Below, piece after piece: positions 1 to 9,500 of a stretch of 64,000 bases of DNA. Made by a program: the position numbers and the translations under genes. Below the pieces are notes generated by a model that worked only from the letters and a program-made list of their open reading frames with translations, did not search any database and had not been told where the DNA came from. This stretch comes from Ursidibacter maritimus (lineage in GTDB: Bacteria; Pseudomonadota; Gammaproteobacteria; Enterobacterales; Pasteurellaceae): positions 186,001 to 250,000 of the forward strand of contig NZ_LEKN01000034.1 in the NCBI RefSeq assembly GCF_009761395.1. The letters run 5' to 3'. Numbering within the stretch: position 1 is the stretch's first letter; each line of letters starts with the position of its first letter.

Positions 1-451
1 TAGATGCCACTCGGCGAAGATTTTCTTCAATCGGTAAGTTAAGATCAATCATTCCTTTAGCATCATTACCTACTACTAGTTTTTCCATGTACATATCAGG
101 TGCTTGTAAGAAAGTATCTTTACCACCAGCTGCTAATACTGATAATGCATTCGCCTGTCCCATCGCTGTCATTCGAGTACCATCAATAGGATCTACCGCA
201 ATGGTTACCACCTCATCTTCAGGACGAGACAAACCGATTTTCTCGCCAATGTAGAGCATTGGTGCTTGATCAATTTCGCCTTCGCCAATTACTACTTCAC
301 CCTGGATTTCCATCTGATTTAATAACAGACGCATTGCTTTAACCGCAGCCTCATCTGCTGCATTTTTATTCCCTCGACCTAACCAAGCAAATGCTGCTAA
401 TGCCGCTGCTTCTGTCACACGAGAAAATTCAATAGAAAGAGATCTGTTCAT
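1..451 (-). CDS. glpX: class II fructose-1,6-bisphosphatase GlpX (3' part outside window)
   Basis: Hydrolyses fructose-1,6-bisphosphate to fructose-6-phosphate in gluconeogenesis, in the cytoplasm. Reading the minus strand from the ATG at 451 gives MNRSLSIEFSRVTEAAALAA followed by the metal and substrate motifs GEGEIDQAPM and DPIDGTRMTAMGQAN, which are diagnostic of the GlpX family rather than the Fbp family. An AAGGAG ribosome site sits 5-6 bases before the ATG. About 150 residues are visible; the rest lies beyond base 1. The gene diverges from glnS. Confidence 0.95.
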   Translation of the reverse strand, partial: MNRSLSIEFSRVTEAAALAAFAWLGRGNKNAADEAAVKAMRLLLNQMEIQGEVVIGEGEIDQAPMLYIGEKIGLSRPEDEVVTIAVDPIDGTRMTAMGQANALSVLAAGGKDTFLQAPDMYMEKLVVGNDAKGMIDLNLPIEENLRRVAS

Positions 452-538
452 CTTTAGCTCCTTAAGAGAAACACTTTAAAGAATAGATATCGGCTATTGC
501 CAATGATGCAAGAATAACATAGTTCTGCTCAAAGCTCT

Positions 539-576
539 TTACAAGCGGTAAGATTTGTAGGAAATTTTGCAGATTA
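539..576 (+). repeat. DNA uptake signal sequence (Apl-type)
   Basis: ACAAGCGGT at 541-549 is followed by the AT-rich tail typical of the extended uptake signal (AAGATTTGTAG...TTTTGCA). It lies in the glpX-glnS divergent region. Many further copies of AAGCGGT occur through the window on both strands, which places the organism in the Apl-type uptake group of Pasteurellaceae. Confidence 0.8.
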
Positions 577-581
577 ACTAA

Positions 582-618
582 TTATCGACACTCTTGTTAT
601 TTAAGTTATTGTCGATAA
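582..618. promoter_or_regulatory. 9-bp inverted repeat upstream of glnS
   Basis: TTATCGACA (582-590) and TGTCGATAA (610-618) form perfect arms separated by 19 bases, 41 bases before the glnS ATG. No run of T follows, so it is not an obvious terminator. It may be an operator or a leader hairpin. The role is not known. Confidence 0.4.
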
Positions 619-659
619 AGTGTAGAATGTTCCGTTATTTTACCTTAAACGAGAGAAAT

Positions 660-2336
660 ATGAGCAACGAAGAGATTTTATCTGCAGAACAGAACGATGT
701 TCGTGCCAATTTTATTACCCATATCATTGATGAAGATTTAGCATCAGGAAAGCATAAAAGTGTTCACACTCGCTTTCCACCTGAGCCTAACGGTTATTTG
801 CATATCGGGCATGCTAAATCAATCTGCTTAAACTTTGGTATTGCTGAAGACTACAACGGCTTATGTAACCTACGTTTTGATGACACAAATCCGGTTAAAG
901 AAGATGTGGAATATGTTGAATCTATAAAAGAAGACGTAAAATGGCTTGGATTTAACTGGGAAGGCGAACCGCGCTACGCCTCAGATTATTTTGACCAACT
1001 CTATGGCTATGCTATTGAACTAATTGAAAAAGGGTTAGCTTATGTTGATGAGCTTTCACCTGAAGAAATTAGAGAATATCGTGGTACATTAACTGAACCA
1101 GGTAAAAATAGCCCTTATCGAGATCGCCCAATCGAAGAAAACTTAGCTCTCTTTGAAAAAATGAAAAACGGTGAGTTTGCTGAAGGTAAAGCTTGCTTAC
1201 GAGCTAAAATTGATATGGCATCTTCTTTTATCGTAATGCGTGACCCTGTAATTTATCGTATTAAATTTGCTAGCCATCACCAAACAGGCGATAAATGGTG
1301 TATTTATCCAATGTACGATTTTACACACTGCATTTCAGATGCGATTGAGCGTATTACTCACTCAATCTGTACGCTAGAATTCCAAGACAATCGTCGTTTA
1401 TATGATTGGGTGTTAGAAAATATTTCGATTGAACGTCCACTACCGCATCAATACGAGTTCTCTCGTTTAAACTTAGAAGGTACATTAACCTCCAAACGTA
1501 AATTACTCAAACTAGTCACCGATGGTATTGTTGATGGTTGGAATGACCCACGAATGCCAACAATTTCAGGCTTACGTCGTCGTGGTTATACGCCAGCATC
1601 ATTGCGTGAATTTGCTCGCCGTATCGGTGTGACCAAGCAAGATAACGTGGTGGAATACAGTGCATTGGAATCTTGTATTCGTGATGATCTCAATACTAAT
1701 GCACCACGAGCGATGGCTGTGATCAACCCTGTTAAAGTTGTTATCGAAAACTTTACAGGTGAAGAAATCTTAACCGCTCCAAACCACCCTAATCGTGAAG
1801 ACCTAGGTGTGCGTGAATTGCCTTTCACTCGCGAACTTTATATTGATGAAGCTGACTTCCGTGAAGAAGCGAATAAACAATATAAACGTTTAGTGCTTGG
1901 CAAAGAAGTCCGTTTACGTAATGCCTATGTAATTAAAGCAGAACGTGTTGAAAAAGATGCAAGCGGTAAGATCACCACAATCTTTTGCAGTTACGATCCT
2001 GAAACATTAGGAAAAAATCCTGCTGATGGACGTAAAGTAAAAGGCGTTATTCACTGGGTTTCTGCAACACAAAATAAACCTGCAGAATTTCGTTTATATG
2101 ATCGCCTATTCACTGTTGCTAACCCTGGTGCAGAAGACGATATTAACAGTGTGGTAAACCCTAATTCGCTAGTGGTAAAACAAGGTTTTGTTGAGCCAAG
2201 CCTAGCCAATGCTAAAGCGGAACAAGGTTATCAATTTGAACGTGAAGGCTATTTCTGTTTAGATAGCAAAGATGACAATGCAGATAACCTAGTCTTTAAC
2301 TTAACCGTGAGCTTAAAAGAAAGTGTAGCGTTTTAG
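660..2336 (+). CDS. glnS: glutaminyl-tRNA synthetase
   Basis: Charges tRNA-Gln with glutamine; class I synthetase, cytoplasmic. The protein is 558 residues (E. coli 554). The HIGH signature is seen as [13 protein letters not shown] near residue 40, and the KMSKS-loop equivalent as TSKRKLLKL near residue 278; the C-terminal anticodon-binding beta-barrels are complete. The ATG at 660 (MSNEEIL) is chosen over an upstream in-frame ATG at 594 because the extra 22 residues resemble nothing in the family and GAGAGAAAT directly precedes 660. It stands alone and ends at a hairpin at 2350. Confidence 0.97.
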   Translation: MSNEEILSAEQNDVRANFITHIIDEDLASGKHKSVHTRFPPEPNGYLHIGHAKSICLNFGIAEDYNGLCNLRFDDTNPVKEDVEYVESIKEDVKWLGFNWEGEPRYASDYFDQLYGYAIELIEKGLAYVDELSPEEIREYRGTLTEPGKNSPYRDRPIEENLALFEKMKNGEFAEGKACLRAKIDMASSFIVMRDPVIYRIKFASHHQTGDKWCIYPMYDFTHCISDAIERITHSICTLEFQDNRRLYDWVLENISIERPLPHQYEFSRLNLEGTLTSKRKLLKLVTDGIVDGWNDPRMPTISGLRRRGYTPASLREFARRIGVTKQDNVVEYSALESCIRDDLNTNAPRAMAVINPVKVVIENFTGEEILTAPNHPNREDLGVRELPFTRELYIDEADFREEANKQYKRLVLGKEVRLRNAYVIKAERVEKDASGKITTIFCSYDPETLGKNPADGRKVKGVIHWVSATQNKPAEFRLYDRLFTVANPGAEDDINSVVNPNSLVVKQGFVEPSLANAKAEQGYQFEREGYFCLDSKDDNADNLVFNLTVSLKESVAF

Positions 2337-2349
2337 TTATTTCTATTTA

Positions 2350-2375
2350 GGGGAGCTTTTATGCTCCCCTTGTTT
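2350..2375 (+). terminator. terminator after glnS
   Basis: GGGGAGC (2350-2356) pairs with GCTCCCC (2363-2369) and is followed by TTGTTTCTT. It separates glnS from the convergent unknown gene that ends at 2410. Confidence 0.8.
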
Positions 2376-2409
2376 CTTATTCGATACTTTTTATAGTTTT
2401 CACAAAAGG

Positions 2410-3270
2410 TTATGGACCTGCAAAATAAACCAAATGGCTATCAGGGTTATCGTTCATCATTTTTCTCATTTTTTGAATAAATCGATCATAAAAGTCGCTT
2501 ATAATATAATGGTGTTTTTGAATAAAAACATCCTTATCAGCTTCACTCAATAATTCCCAATCTAGTCTTGGATAGAACTTTTGTAAAAATAAATAATCAA
2601 AATCATATCTCAGATAATCTTTCAACTTACTTAATCTAGGGTTATTAAAATTTTCTTGCAATAAGAAAATCGCTTGAGTAAGTTCACCTAATAAATGATT
2701 TATACTTTCATAACTATAATAATTCACTCCCCAATAATAGAACCCTATTTCTGGTGGTTCTTCATTTCCATTCTCATCAATATAGCTTTCTCGATTTTGT
2801 AGCTCATTATCAAATGGAATATCTTTCAAAAAACACCAAATATAAGGAAATGCAAAAGTCTCATCTAAAGTTATTACATTTGTACTGATTTTTATTCCTT
2901 TATATTTTCCAGATAATCCTTCAGCTTTGTCAGAAACTGAAATTTGAAAATTTCCACCTGATTTAAATCCCTCAATAATTTCGATTTTATATAAACATTT
3001 TTCTAATTCAACCCATTGCCCATAGTACCAAAGTCGAATTATTTTTTTTGGCAATGCTTCCTGCAATTTTTTTGCTATTTCTAATTCTTTCTCAAAATGT
3101 TCATCCAACCAATTATCAGAGCTATTGAGTGCATTATGAGTATAATCTTCTTCAAATACTTCAATTTCTTTGCAAAGATCTTCGGGAATAGGTAAATGTT
3201 TAGGGTCAAGAGCTGCTCCTTTAATCCATAAGCAAGCCCCATAGTCACAACTTAAATCTAAGAATTCCAT
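2410..3270 (-). CDS. unknown protein coupled to uvrB
   Basis: A 286-residue soluble protein that I do not recognise. It begins MEFLDLSCDYGACLW, is rich in Trp, Tyr and acidic residues (for example PEIGFYYWGVNYYSYE near residue 175), and has no signal peptide or membrane segment. The ATG at 3270 is preferred over one at 3288 because GGAGGTG lies 5 bases before it. The start falls one base after the uvrB stop and its ribosome site lies inside the last uvrB codons, so translation is probably coupled to uvrB. The codon use looks more AT-rich than that of uvrB. An immunity-like or stress role is possible but is only a guess. Confidence 0.75.
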   Translation of the reverse strand: MEFLDLSCDYGACLWIKGAALDPKHLPIPEDLCKEIEVFEEDYTHNALNSSDNWLDEHFEKELEIAKKLQEALPKKIIRLWYYGQWVELEKCLYKIEIIEGFKSGGNFQISVSDKAEGLSGKYKGIKISTNVITLDETFAFPYIWCFLKDIPFDNELQNRESYIDENGNEEPPEIGFYYWGVNYYSYESINHLLGELTQAIFLLQENFNNPRLSKLKDYLRYDFDYLFLQKFYPRLDWELLSEADKDVFIQKHHYIISDFYDRFIQKMRKMMNDNPDSHLVYFAGP

Positions 3271-3271
3271 C

Positions 3272-5284
3272 TTACACCTCCAACACAACTTTCAACTGCC
3301 CGATCTTATCCCTCACCGCAGCAGCTTTTTCAAATTCAAGATTTTGTGCAAAGGCTTTCATTTGCTGTTCTAATGATTTCAGCTCTTTTTCCAGTTCTTT
3401 ACGAGATTTTGGTGTGTAAGCGGTATGATCTTCTGCGACTTTTGCAACTTTTTTACCACGTTTTGGCTTATCTGCTTGCCCAATATCGAGCAGTTCGCCG
3501 ACTTTCTTATTTAAAGCTTTCGGTATAATACCGTTCTGCTGGTTATATTCCATTTGCTTTTCACGGCGACGTTCCGTTTCACTAATCGCTTTCTGCATTG
3601 AATTAGTAATGCGATCACCATAGAGGATTGCCTTTCCATTTAAGTTTCGGGCCGCACGTCCGATAGTCTGAATTAGCGAACGTTCTGAACGTAAAAAGCC
3701 TTCTTTATCTGCATCAAGAATTGCCACCAGTGAAACTTCTGGCATATCTAAACCTTCTCGCAACAAGTTGATCCCAACCAGTACATCAAACATTCCCATT
3801 CGTAAATCGTGGATAATTTCTACCCGCTCTACCGTATCAATATCACTATGCAAATAACGTACTCTGACCCCGTGTTCATCAAGATAATCGGTTAAATCTT
3901 CCGCCATTTTTTTGGTTAATGTAGTAACCAATACTCGTTCATCTACGGCAACACGTTTGTGAATTTCTGACAACAAGTCATCAACTTGAGTTGCGACTGG
4001 ACGAACTTCGATAATCGGGTCTAATAATCCAGTTGGACGAACCACTTGGTCGATCACATCTGGGTTTTTCTCCAATTCATAAGGGCCTGGTGTCGCAGAG
4101 ACATAAATAGTTTGCGGAGATAAGCGTTCAAATTCTTCAAAACGTAATGGTCGATTATCCAAAGCGGAAGGCAAGCGAAAGCCATATTGCACAAGGGTTT
4201 CTTTTCTTGCTCTATCTCCACGATACATTCCGCCAATTTGTGGAACGGTAACGTGGCTTTCATCAATAATCAATAAACCATCACTCGGCATATAATCAAA
4301 CAGTGTCGGTGGTGGATCGCCTTCTTTTCGACCTGATAAATAGCGAGAGTAGTTTTCGATACCAGAGCAATAACCAAGTTCATTCATCATTTCAATGTCA
4401 AACTGAGTACGTTGAGCCAGACGCTGTTCTTCAAGTAATTTATGTTCTTGAATAAAATAAGTTCGGCGTTCAGCCAGTTCCACTTTTATCTGTTCAATCG
4501 CATCTAAAATACGCTCTCTCGGTGTCACATAGTGGCTTTTAGGATAAACAGTATAACGTGGCACACGTCCTAGACTATGCCCTGTAAGCGGGTCAAATAA
4601 GGTTAAATTCTCAATTTCATCATCAAATAATTCTACTCGTAACGCAATTTCGTCAGACTCGGCAGGGAAAATATCAATGACTTCACCACGCACACGAAAG
4701 GTAGAACGTTGAAAGGCTTGGTCGTTACGAGTGTATTGTAATTCCGCTAAACGAGATAAAATCGTACGTTGATCGATAATAGCCCCAACTTGCAAATGCA
4801 ACATCATCTGCATATAAGCATCAACATCGCCCAAACCGTAAATAGCAGAAACAGAGGCTACCACAATGGTATCTCTACGTTCTAGGAATGATTTTGTTGC
4901 AGACAATCGCATCTGTTCGATTTGTTCATTGATAGACGCATCTTTTTCAATAAAAGTGTCGCTACTCGGCACATAAGCTTCAGGCTGATAATAGTCATAA
5001 TATGAAACGAAATACTCTACGGCATTTTCTGGGAAAAAAGCTTTCATTTCGGCATAAAGCTGAGCGGCAAGAGTTTTATTTGGAGCAAGTAACATTGCAG
5101 GGCGATTTAAGTTAGCAATCACGTTAGCAATCGTAAAGGTTTTTCCTGAACCTGTTACCCCCAGTAATGTTTGATGAGCTAAACCATCATTCAACCCTTC
5201 AATCAATTTCGCTATTGCGGTTGGTTGATCACCTGACGGTTTAAACGGAGAGTGCAAAATAAAAGGTTTGCCTTGCTTGTTCAT
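3272..5284 (-). CDS. uvrB: excinuclease ABC subunit B
   Basis: Damage-verifying helicase-like subunit of nucleotide excision repair; works with UvrA and UvrC. The 670-residue protein (E. coli 673) starts [20 protein letters not shown], has Walker [11 protein letters not shown] near residue 42, the beta-hairpin region [13 protein letters not shown] near residue 92, helicase motifs DESHVT and QTIGRAARN, and a C-terminal UVR domain ([13 protein letters not shown]) that contacts UvrC. The next gene downstream is the unknown gene at 2410-3270. No LexA box was identified upstream. Confidence 0.98.
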   Translation of the reverse strand: MNKQGKPFILHSPFKPSGDQPTAIAKLIEGLNDGLAHQTLLGVTGSGKTFTIANVIANLNRPAMLLAPNKTLAAQLYAEMKAFFPENAVEYFVSYYDYYQPEAYVPSSDTFIEKDASINEQIEQMRLSATKSFLERRDTIVVASVSAIYGLGDVDAYMQMMLHLQVGAIIDQRTILSRLAELQYTRNDQAFQRSTFRVRGEVIDIFPAESDEIALRVELFDDEIENLTLFDPLTGHSLGRVPRYTVYPKSHYVTPRERILDAIEQIKVELAERRTYFIQEHKLLEEQRLAQRTQFDIEMMNELGYCSGIENYSRYLSGRKEGDPPPTLFDYMPSDGLLIIDESHVTVPQIGGMYRGDRARKETLVQYGFRLPSALDNRPLRFEEFERLSPQTIYVSATPGPYELEKNPDVIDQVVRPTGLLDPIIEVRPVATQVDDLLSEIHKRVAVDERVLVTTLTKKMAEDLTDYLDEHGVRVRYLHSDIDTVERVEIIHDLRMGMFDVLVGINLLREGLDMPEVSLVAILDADKEGFLRSERSLIQTIGRAARNLNGKAILYGDRITNSMQKAISETERRREKQMEYNQQNGIIPKALNKKVGELLDIGQADKPKRGKKVAKVAEDHTAYTPKSRKELEKELKSLEQQMKAFAQNLEFEKAAAVRDKIGQLKVVLEV

Positions 5285-5287
5285 TAA

Positions 5288-5319
5288 AAAATCCTACCCA
5301 GAAAAATTGGTAGGATTTT
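5288..5319. repeat. inverted repeat just upstream of uvrB
   Basis: AAAATCCTACC (5288-5298) and GGTAGGATTTT (5309-5319) are perfect 11-base arms around a 10-base loop, 4 bases before the uvrB start codon on the minus strand. A hairpin here would overlap the uvrB ribosome-binding region, so it could affect uvrB translation or act as part of a terminator for the gene upstream. Confidence 0.55.
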
Positions 5320-5327
5320 ATCATAAG

Positions 5328-5371
5328 CAAGCGGTGAGATTTGTAAATTTTTTTACCAATCTCACCGCTTG
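5328..5371 (-). terminator. paired uptake signals forming a terminator hairpin
   Basis: CAAGCGGTGAGAT (5328-5340) and ATCTCACCGCTTG (5359-5371) are perfect 13-base arms made of two facing uptake signals. The loop contains a T/A run. It lies after the LtaS-like gene (stop at 5396, minus strand) and before uvrB. Paired uptake signals used as terminators are a known Pasteurellaceae arrangement. Confidence 0.7.
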
Positions 5372-5395
5372 TTAAAAGCTTGAATAACTTAGACG

Positions 5396-7327
5396 TTACT
5401 GTTTTGGTAATTTATACAACTGCTGATTATACAAATAGCTACCTAACAATGCATGAGCTAGCGCTTCTTTTTTCATTGCTTCTGGCTGTTCTTTTACAGA
5501 AAGCTGATTGTTCTGCGGATTATATTCATAACCTTTAGCGACCGTATTTGGCTGAAGAATAATCACATCATTCCCTTTCATCATTGCTTGGGTTTGATCA
5601 TATTGCATAAAGGCACGATTTGGATCAACCTGTTGAGTAAGATCATAACCGATCATTGGGTAATCACCACTTATGCCAGCCAATGAAAGCAATGTAGTCG
5701 GCATATCGATTTGGCTGACTAAACGTGGATCACGTTTTGCTTCAATCCCTTCACCTAAAATTAACGCTGGAATATGGAAGTTTTTAACAGGCACTAATTC
5801 TGCTCCACCGACTCGAGAATCGTGATCAGCAATCACTAAGAAAATGGTATCTTTCCAATAGTTTGATTGTTTCGCTAATTTGAAGAAATATCCTAGGGCG
5901 TAATCTGCATATTTTGCTGCATTATTACGGGTCTGTTTTTCTTTATCAAACAGTTCAATTTTTCCATCTGGAAATTCAAATGGATCGTGGTTACTTGAGG
6001 AAAAGACTAAGCTAAAGAATGGTTGATCACCTTTGGCTAATTCCGTAAAAGTTTCATTCGCTTTATCAAACAAGTCTTCATCACTCATTCCCCAAGTGGC
6101 GACAAATTTTGGATTTTTGTAATCCTTCTCATCAATAATTTTTTGGACACCATTTCCGTAGAAATAGCTTGCCATATTATCAAAGTGTTTCTCACCGCCA
6201 TAAATAAACGAAGTGTGATAGCCTTGACGACCTAGTAAATCGGCAATAGTAAAGAAACCATTCTGGCTTTTTGTTAGTTTTACCGTTGCACGAGCGGGAG
6301 TGGGTGTAAAACCTGCGGTAACCGCTTCAATTCCACGCACTGAGCGTGTTCCTGTGGCATATAAATTCTCAAATAACCAACCTTCTTGAGCCAATTTATC
6401 AAATTCAGGCGTAAGCGGTTTGCCCCCTAAAGTCCCGACAAATTGTGCGCCTAAACTTTCTTCTAATAGAATCACGATATTTTTAGGTTTACCTTGATAA
6501 GTTGCTTTATTGCGAGTTAAGGTTGGGTATTCTGCGGAAATATAATCGCTTTCGGCACGTCCACGACTAGCTTTAACAATATTCAACATCTCATCAACAG
6601 GCATTTTTCCGTATTGTTCGGATGATTTATCTTCATCTTTTAATTGCTGTGCGGCATATAGCACCGAGTAACCTGAGTTAAGTACGAGTGAATTCACTAA
6701 CGGATCACCTGAAAATGCTACCATTGCAGGATTGATTCCACGATGATTTAAAGTGGAACGAGCCCCGATAAAAGAAACCGCAATAATCACTAAGGCAATG
6801 ACTGGTCGCCATTTCCAGCTTGGTAGCTGTAAATTTTTAACCGCCCAACCAGATAACTTCCAATAAATCACACTCGCAAGTACAGTAATAATTAGGCTAG
6901 ATAATACCGCTACAAGATGTCCATTCGCTAACATTGAGAAAACTTCTTTCGGGTAAAGCAAATATTCAATAAATAAACGGTTTGGACGGAAATCGTAAGT
7001 TTCGATAAATGCGGGGGTCGCCACTTCCATAAACAGAATAAAGACACTTCCGACAGTGAGCCAAATGCGTAAAATTTTCTGCCAAATAGTGCCTAGTATA
7101 TTGTTATTCAAAAAGAGTACGCTAAAAAGTGCAGGCACGCCAAAAAGATAGCAAATGGAAACAATATCAATGCGTAACCCTTGTAAGAATAAACGTACCC
7201 ATCCATCGACAGCAGAAATTCTTTCCGCTTGCCAAAGAGACAGCCCGATACGAGATAAGGTGAAAATGATTAAATTAAGACCAATAAAGAAGAATATTGG
7301 GAATAAAATGGAGCGTTTTTTTTGCAT
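5396..7327 (-). CDS. LTA synthase-family membrane sulfatase-fold transferase
   Basis: A 643-residue protein with about five N-terminal membrane segments (within residues ~8-185) and a periplasmic sulfatase-fold domain. Visible motifs are NIVILLEESLGAQFVG near residue 283 (metal-binding Glu), ATGTRSVRGIEAVTAGF near residue 325 (nucleophile Thr and family signature), SSNHDPFEFP near residue 447 and ADHDSRVGGAELVP near residue 500. The family transfers phosphoglycerol or related head groups from lipids to acceptors. In a Gram-negative host the acceptor may be periplasmic glucan or another envelope polymer (OpgB-like), but the sequence does not settle it. It starts 9 bases after the MOSC gene and is probably co-transcribed with it. 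Confidence 0.85.
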   Translation of the reverse strand: MQKKRSILFPIFFFIGLNLIIFTLSRIGLSLWQAERISAVDGWVRLFLQGLRIDIVSICYLFGVPALFSVLFLNNNILGTIWQKILRIWLTVGSVFILFMEVATPAFIETYDFRPNRLFIEYLLYPKEVFSMLANGHLVAVLSSLIITVLASVIYWKLSGWAVKNLQLPSWKWRPVIALVIIAVSFIGARSTLNHRGINPAMVAFSGDPLVNSLVLNSGYSVLYAAQQLKDEDKSSEQYGKMPVDEMLNIVKASRGRAESDYISAEYPTLTRNKATYQGKPKNIVILLEESLGAQFVGTLGGKPLTPEFDKLAQEGWLFENLYATGTRSVRGIEAVTAGFTPTPARATVKLTKSQNGFFTIADLLGRQGYHTSFIYGGEKHFDNMASYFYGNGVQKIIDEKDYKNPKFVATWGMSDEDLFDKANETFTELAKGDQPFFSLVFSSSNHDPFEFPDGKIELFDKEKQTRNNAAKYADYALGYFFKLAKQSNYWKDTIFLVIADHDSRVGGAELVPVKNFHIPALILGEGIEAKRDPRLVSQIDMPTTLLSLAGISGDYPMIGYDLTQQVDPNRAFMQYDQTQAMMKGNDVIILQPNTVAKGYEYNPQNNQLSVKEQPEAMKKEALAHALLGSYLYNQQLYKLPKQ

Positions 7328-7336
7328 ATACAGACC

Positions 7337-8125
7337 TTAGTCTAATAAAGTAATGGTATCACCAACACGAATAACACCACTATTTTCGGGTAATAGATGA
7401 ATACCAAATAATGGTTTGCCTTTTTCATTCGTATGGTGCTGTTTAAGTGTTCTAAATGGTTCAGCTTTAGGATCTAACTCTAAAGTATCTAAATTACGAG
7501 TAATCAAAATACAACGAGTACAACATTCAGCAAAACGCAATATCACATCGCCGATTTGAATGCGTTTCCACTGTTCTTCTTCAAAAGCTAACTCGCCATC
7601 TATGACAATATTGCCACGAAACTGTTCCATTGTAACAGGGACAGGCGACCATTCTTGCACTTGCTTTAAAGATTGTTGTGAAACTAACAAAATAGGATTG
7701 TTATCTGCAAAGCTCATTGGATGAGGTTCAAAATTTGCCACTTGGCGTTGACTTTTCTCACCAAGCCAACGAAGTTGCACTTCTCGCCCAAACAAACCGC
7801 TCAACCATTCATTCACAGAATAATGAGCAATCCAAGACGAAAAGTGTGTTCCCCAAACTTCGCTATCAGCACTTTTAACAAAATCACGATAATGCACGAT
7901 ACATTGTTCCCCATTATCTGCACGCATTACAATGCCTGTTGAAAATGGAAAAGCGGATAGTTGATAGAGTACTTTTTCTTTACGCGCTGTAATAAATGTA
8001 CCGTCAGGTTCGGTAATCATAAATTCTCGGTCAAAATTCAAACCTTGCGGATGCACAAAAGCTTGCTCTACAACATAAGCCTTTGACGATTTGATTGGAT
8101 ATATATTTAATTGTGTGACTTTCAC
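7337..8125 (-). CDS. MOSC domain protein (YcbX-like, no ferredoxin domain)
   Basis: Predicted molybdenum-cofactor-dependent protein. The N-terminal MOSC_N part starts MKVTQLNIYPIKSSKAYVVE, and the MOSC domain includes the conserved Cys in FAECCTRCILITRN near residue 207. The start is a GTG at 8125 with AAGGAGA 5 bases upstream; a longer in-frame ATG at 8179 would overlap an AT-rich uptake-signal region and adds residues unlike the family. At 262 residues it lacks the C-terminal 2Fe-2S domain of E. coli YcbX (369 residues). Members reduce N-hydroxylated compounds, but the substrate here is unknown. Confidence 0.85.
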   Translation of the reverse strand: MKVTQLNIYPIKSSKAYVVEQAFVHPQGLNFDREFMITEPDGTFITARKEKVLYQLSAFPFSTGIVMRADNGEQCIVHYRDFVKSADSEVWGTHFSSWIAHYSVNEWLSGLFGREVQLRWLGEKSQRQVANFEPHPMSFADNNPILLVSQQSLKQVQEWSPVPVTMEQFRGNIVIDGELAFEEEQWKRIQIGDVILRFAECCTRCILITRNLDTLELDPKAEPFRTLKQHHTNEKGKPLFGIHLLPENSGVIRVGDTITLLD

Positions 8126-8248
8126 ATTCTTCTCCTTTTTGAAAGTGGCACAATAGCGGAAATTTGCGAAATTTTCCACTTTTACAAATTTCTAAAGTAA
8201 AATAACCGCTTGCTATTCTCTATTATCATTAAAACTAAGGAAACTATC

Positions 8249-8473
8249 GTGGCAAAGAAACCAACCCAAGATTTTGAGACAACACTTAAAGAGCTGGAAG
8301 AAATTGTCGGTCGTTTAGAATCAGGCGATCTTCCTCTTGAAGAAGCCCTAACTGAGTTTGAAACCGCTATTAAACTGGTTCAACAAGGGCAAGAACGCTT
8401 ACAAAAAGCAGAACAACGTATTCAAATTCTATTAAAAAAAGATCAAGACAGTGAATTGGTGGATTATCAATAA
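8249..8473 (+). CDS. xseB: exodeoxyribonuclease VII small subunit
   Basis: Small subunit of the single-strand exonuclease VII; partners with XseA. The 74-residue helical protein contains the family core [20 protein letters not shown] and ends in [12 protein letters not shown]. The start is assigned to the GTG at 8249 (AAGG 7-8 bases upstream) because this gives the family length; an in-frame ATG at 8210 adds 13 unlikely residues. Its TAA overlaps the ATG of ispA by one base, so the two are translationally coupled. Confidence 0.95.
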   Translation: MAKKPTQDFETTLKELEEIVGRLESGDLPLEEALTEFETAIKLVQQGQERLQKAEQRIQILLKKDQDSELVDYQ

Positions 8474-9366
8474 TGACATATCAACTTTCTCACGAGCTTA
8501 CGCAATGCCAGCAACGTGTTAATGATTTTCTTGCAACCCAATTAACGCAATATGATAATTTTAACTCACCGCTTATTGATGCAATGTCTTATGCTGTGTT
8601 ACTTGGTGGAAAACGAGTTCGACCATTTTTAATTTATACGACGGGAAAAATGTTAGGTGTTCCATTAGAACAACTCGATCATTCGGCAGGAGCAATGGAA
8701 GCTATTCACGCTTATTCGCTAGTTCACGATGATTTGCCCGCAATGGATAATGATACTCTTCGTCGTGGTAAACCGACTTGCCACATTGCATTTGATGAAG
8801 CAACTGCTATTTTAGCAGGCGATGCTTTGCAAACCTTTGCTTTTGAACTATTAAGTCAAGATACTACCATTTCGGAAAAACAAAAAATCCTACAAATTCA
8901 ACTGCTTGCAAACTCATCTGGAGCAAAAGGAATGTGTTTGGGGCAAAGTTTGGATCTGTTATCTGAAAATAAAAGTGTTTCACTGAGTGAATTGGAGCTA
9001 ATCCACCGTAATAAAACAGGAGCTTTAATTTTAGCATCTGTTCTAATGGGATTTAATTTATCAAAATATGTGAATGACCAACAAATTAAACAACACTTAA
9101 CACACTACGCCCAAGCTATTGGTTTAGCATTTCAAGTACAAGATGATATTTTAGATGTTATCGGACAAAGTGAAAAAATAGGAAAAACCGTAGGTGCAGA
9201 TCAAGTTTTAAACAAAAGTACCTACCCTAAACTACTTGGTTTAGATGGAGCAAGACAAAAAGCTGAAGATCTTTATCAAGCTGCTCTTTTATCTTTAGCC
9301 CAACTCCCATTTGATACCACTGCTCTAGCTGAATTGGCATCTTTTATCGTTAAGCGTGAGAGTTGA
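8473..9366 (+). CDS. ispA: farnesyl diphosphate synthase
   Basis: Condenses dimethylallyl and isopentenyl diphosphate into geranyl and then farnesyl diphosphate for quinones and undecaprenyl carriers. The 297-residue protein shows the first Asp-rich motif DDLPAMDND near residue 83, the second DDILD near residue 223, and GGKRVRPFL near residue 44. It is coupled to xseB. In many relatives dxs follows; here no dxs is present and a decayed island begins. Confidence 0.97.
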   Translation: MTYQLSHELTQCQQRVNDFLATQLTQYDNFNSPLIDAMSYAVLLGGKRVRPFLIYTTGKMLGVPLEQLDHSAGAMEAIHAYSLVHDDLPAMDNDTLRRGKPTCHIAFDEATAILAGDALQTFAFELLSQDTTISEKQKILQIQLLANSSGAKGMCLGQSLDLLSENKSVSLSELELIHRNKTGALILASVLMGFNLSKYVNDQQIKQHLTHYAQAIGLAFQVQDDILDVIGQSEKIGKTVGADQVLNKSTYPKLLGLDGARQKAEDLYQAALLSLAQLPFDTTALAELASFIVKRES

Positions 9367-9393
9367 AAAGTTGAGATTTGAGATTTGTTAATT

Positions 9394-9424
9394 GAAGATA
9401 AGTAAAAAGAGCTTATCTTCTTAT
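9394..9424 (+). terminator. terminator after ispA
   Basis: GAAGATAAG (9394-9402) pairs with CTTATCTTC (9412-9420), followed by TTATAA. It closes the xseB-ispA transcript at the edge of the decayed island. The remaining bases to about 9500 show nothing else I can identify. Confidence 0.65.
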
Positions 9425-9500
9425 AAACTAGGATATTATTTTAAACTGAAGTAGATTTACAGTTATGTTAGTCTATTAAAATAAGGTAACTCATTATAAA

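Noticed and set aside
594..659. Longer glnS start
   Set aside because: The extra 22 residues do not resemble the family and the ATG at 660 has the proper ribosome site.
3271..3288. Upstream start for the unknown gene, overlapping uvrB
   Set aside because: GGAGGTG points to the ATG at 3270; the extra six residues lie inside uvrB.
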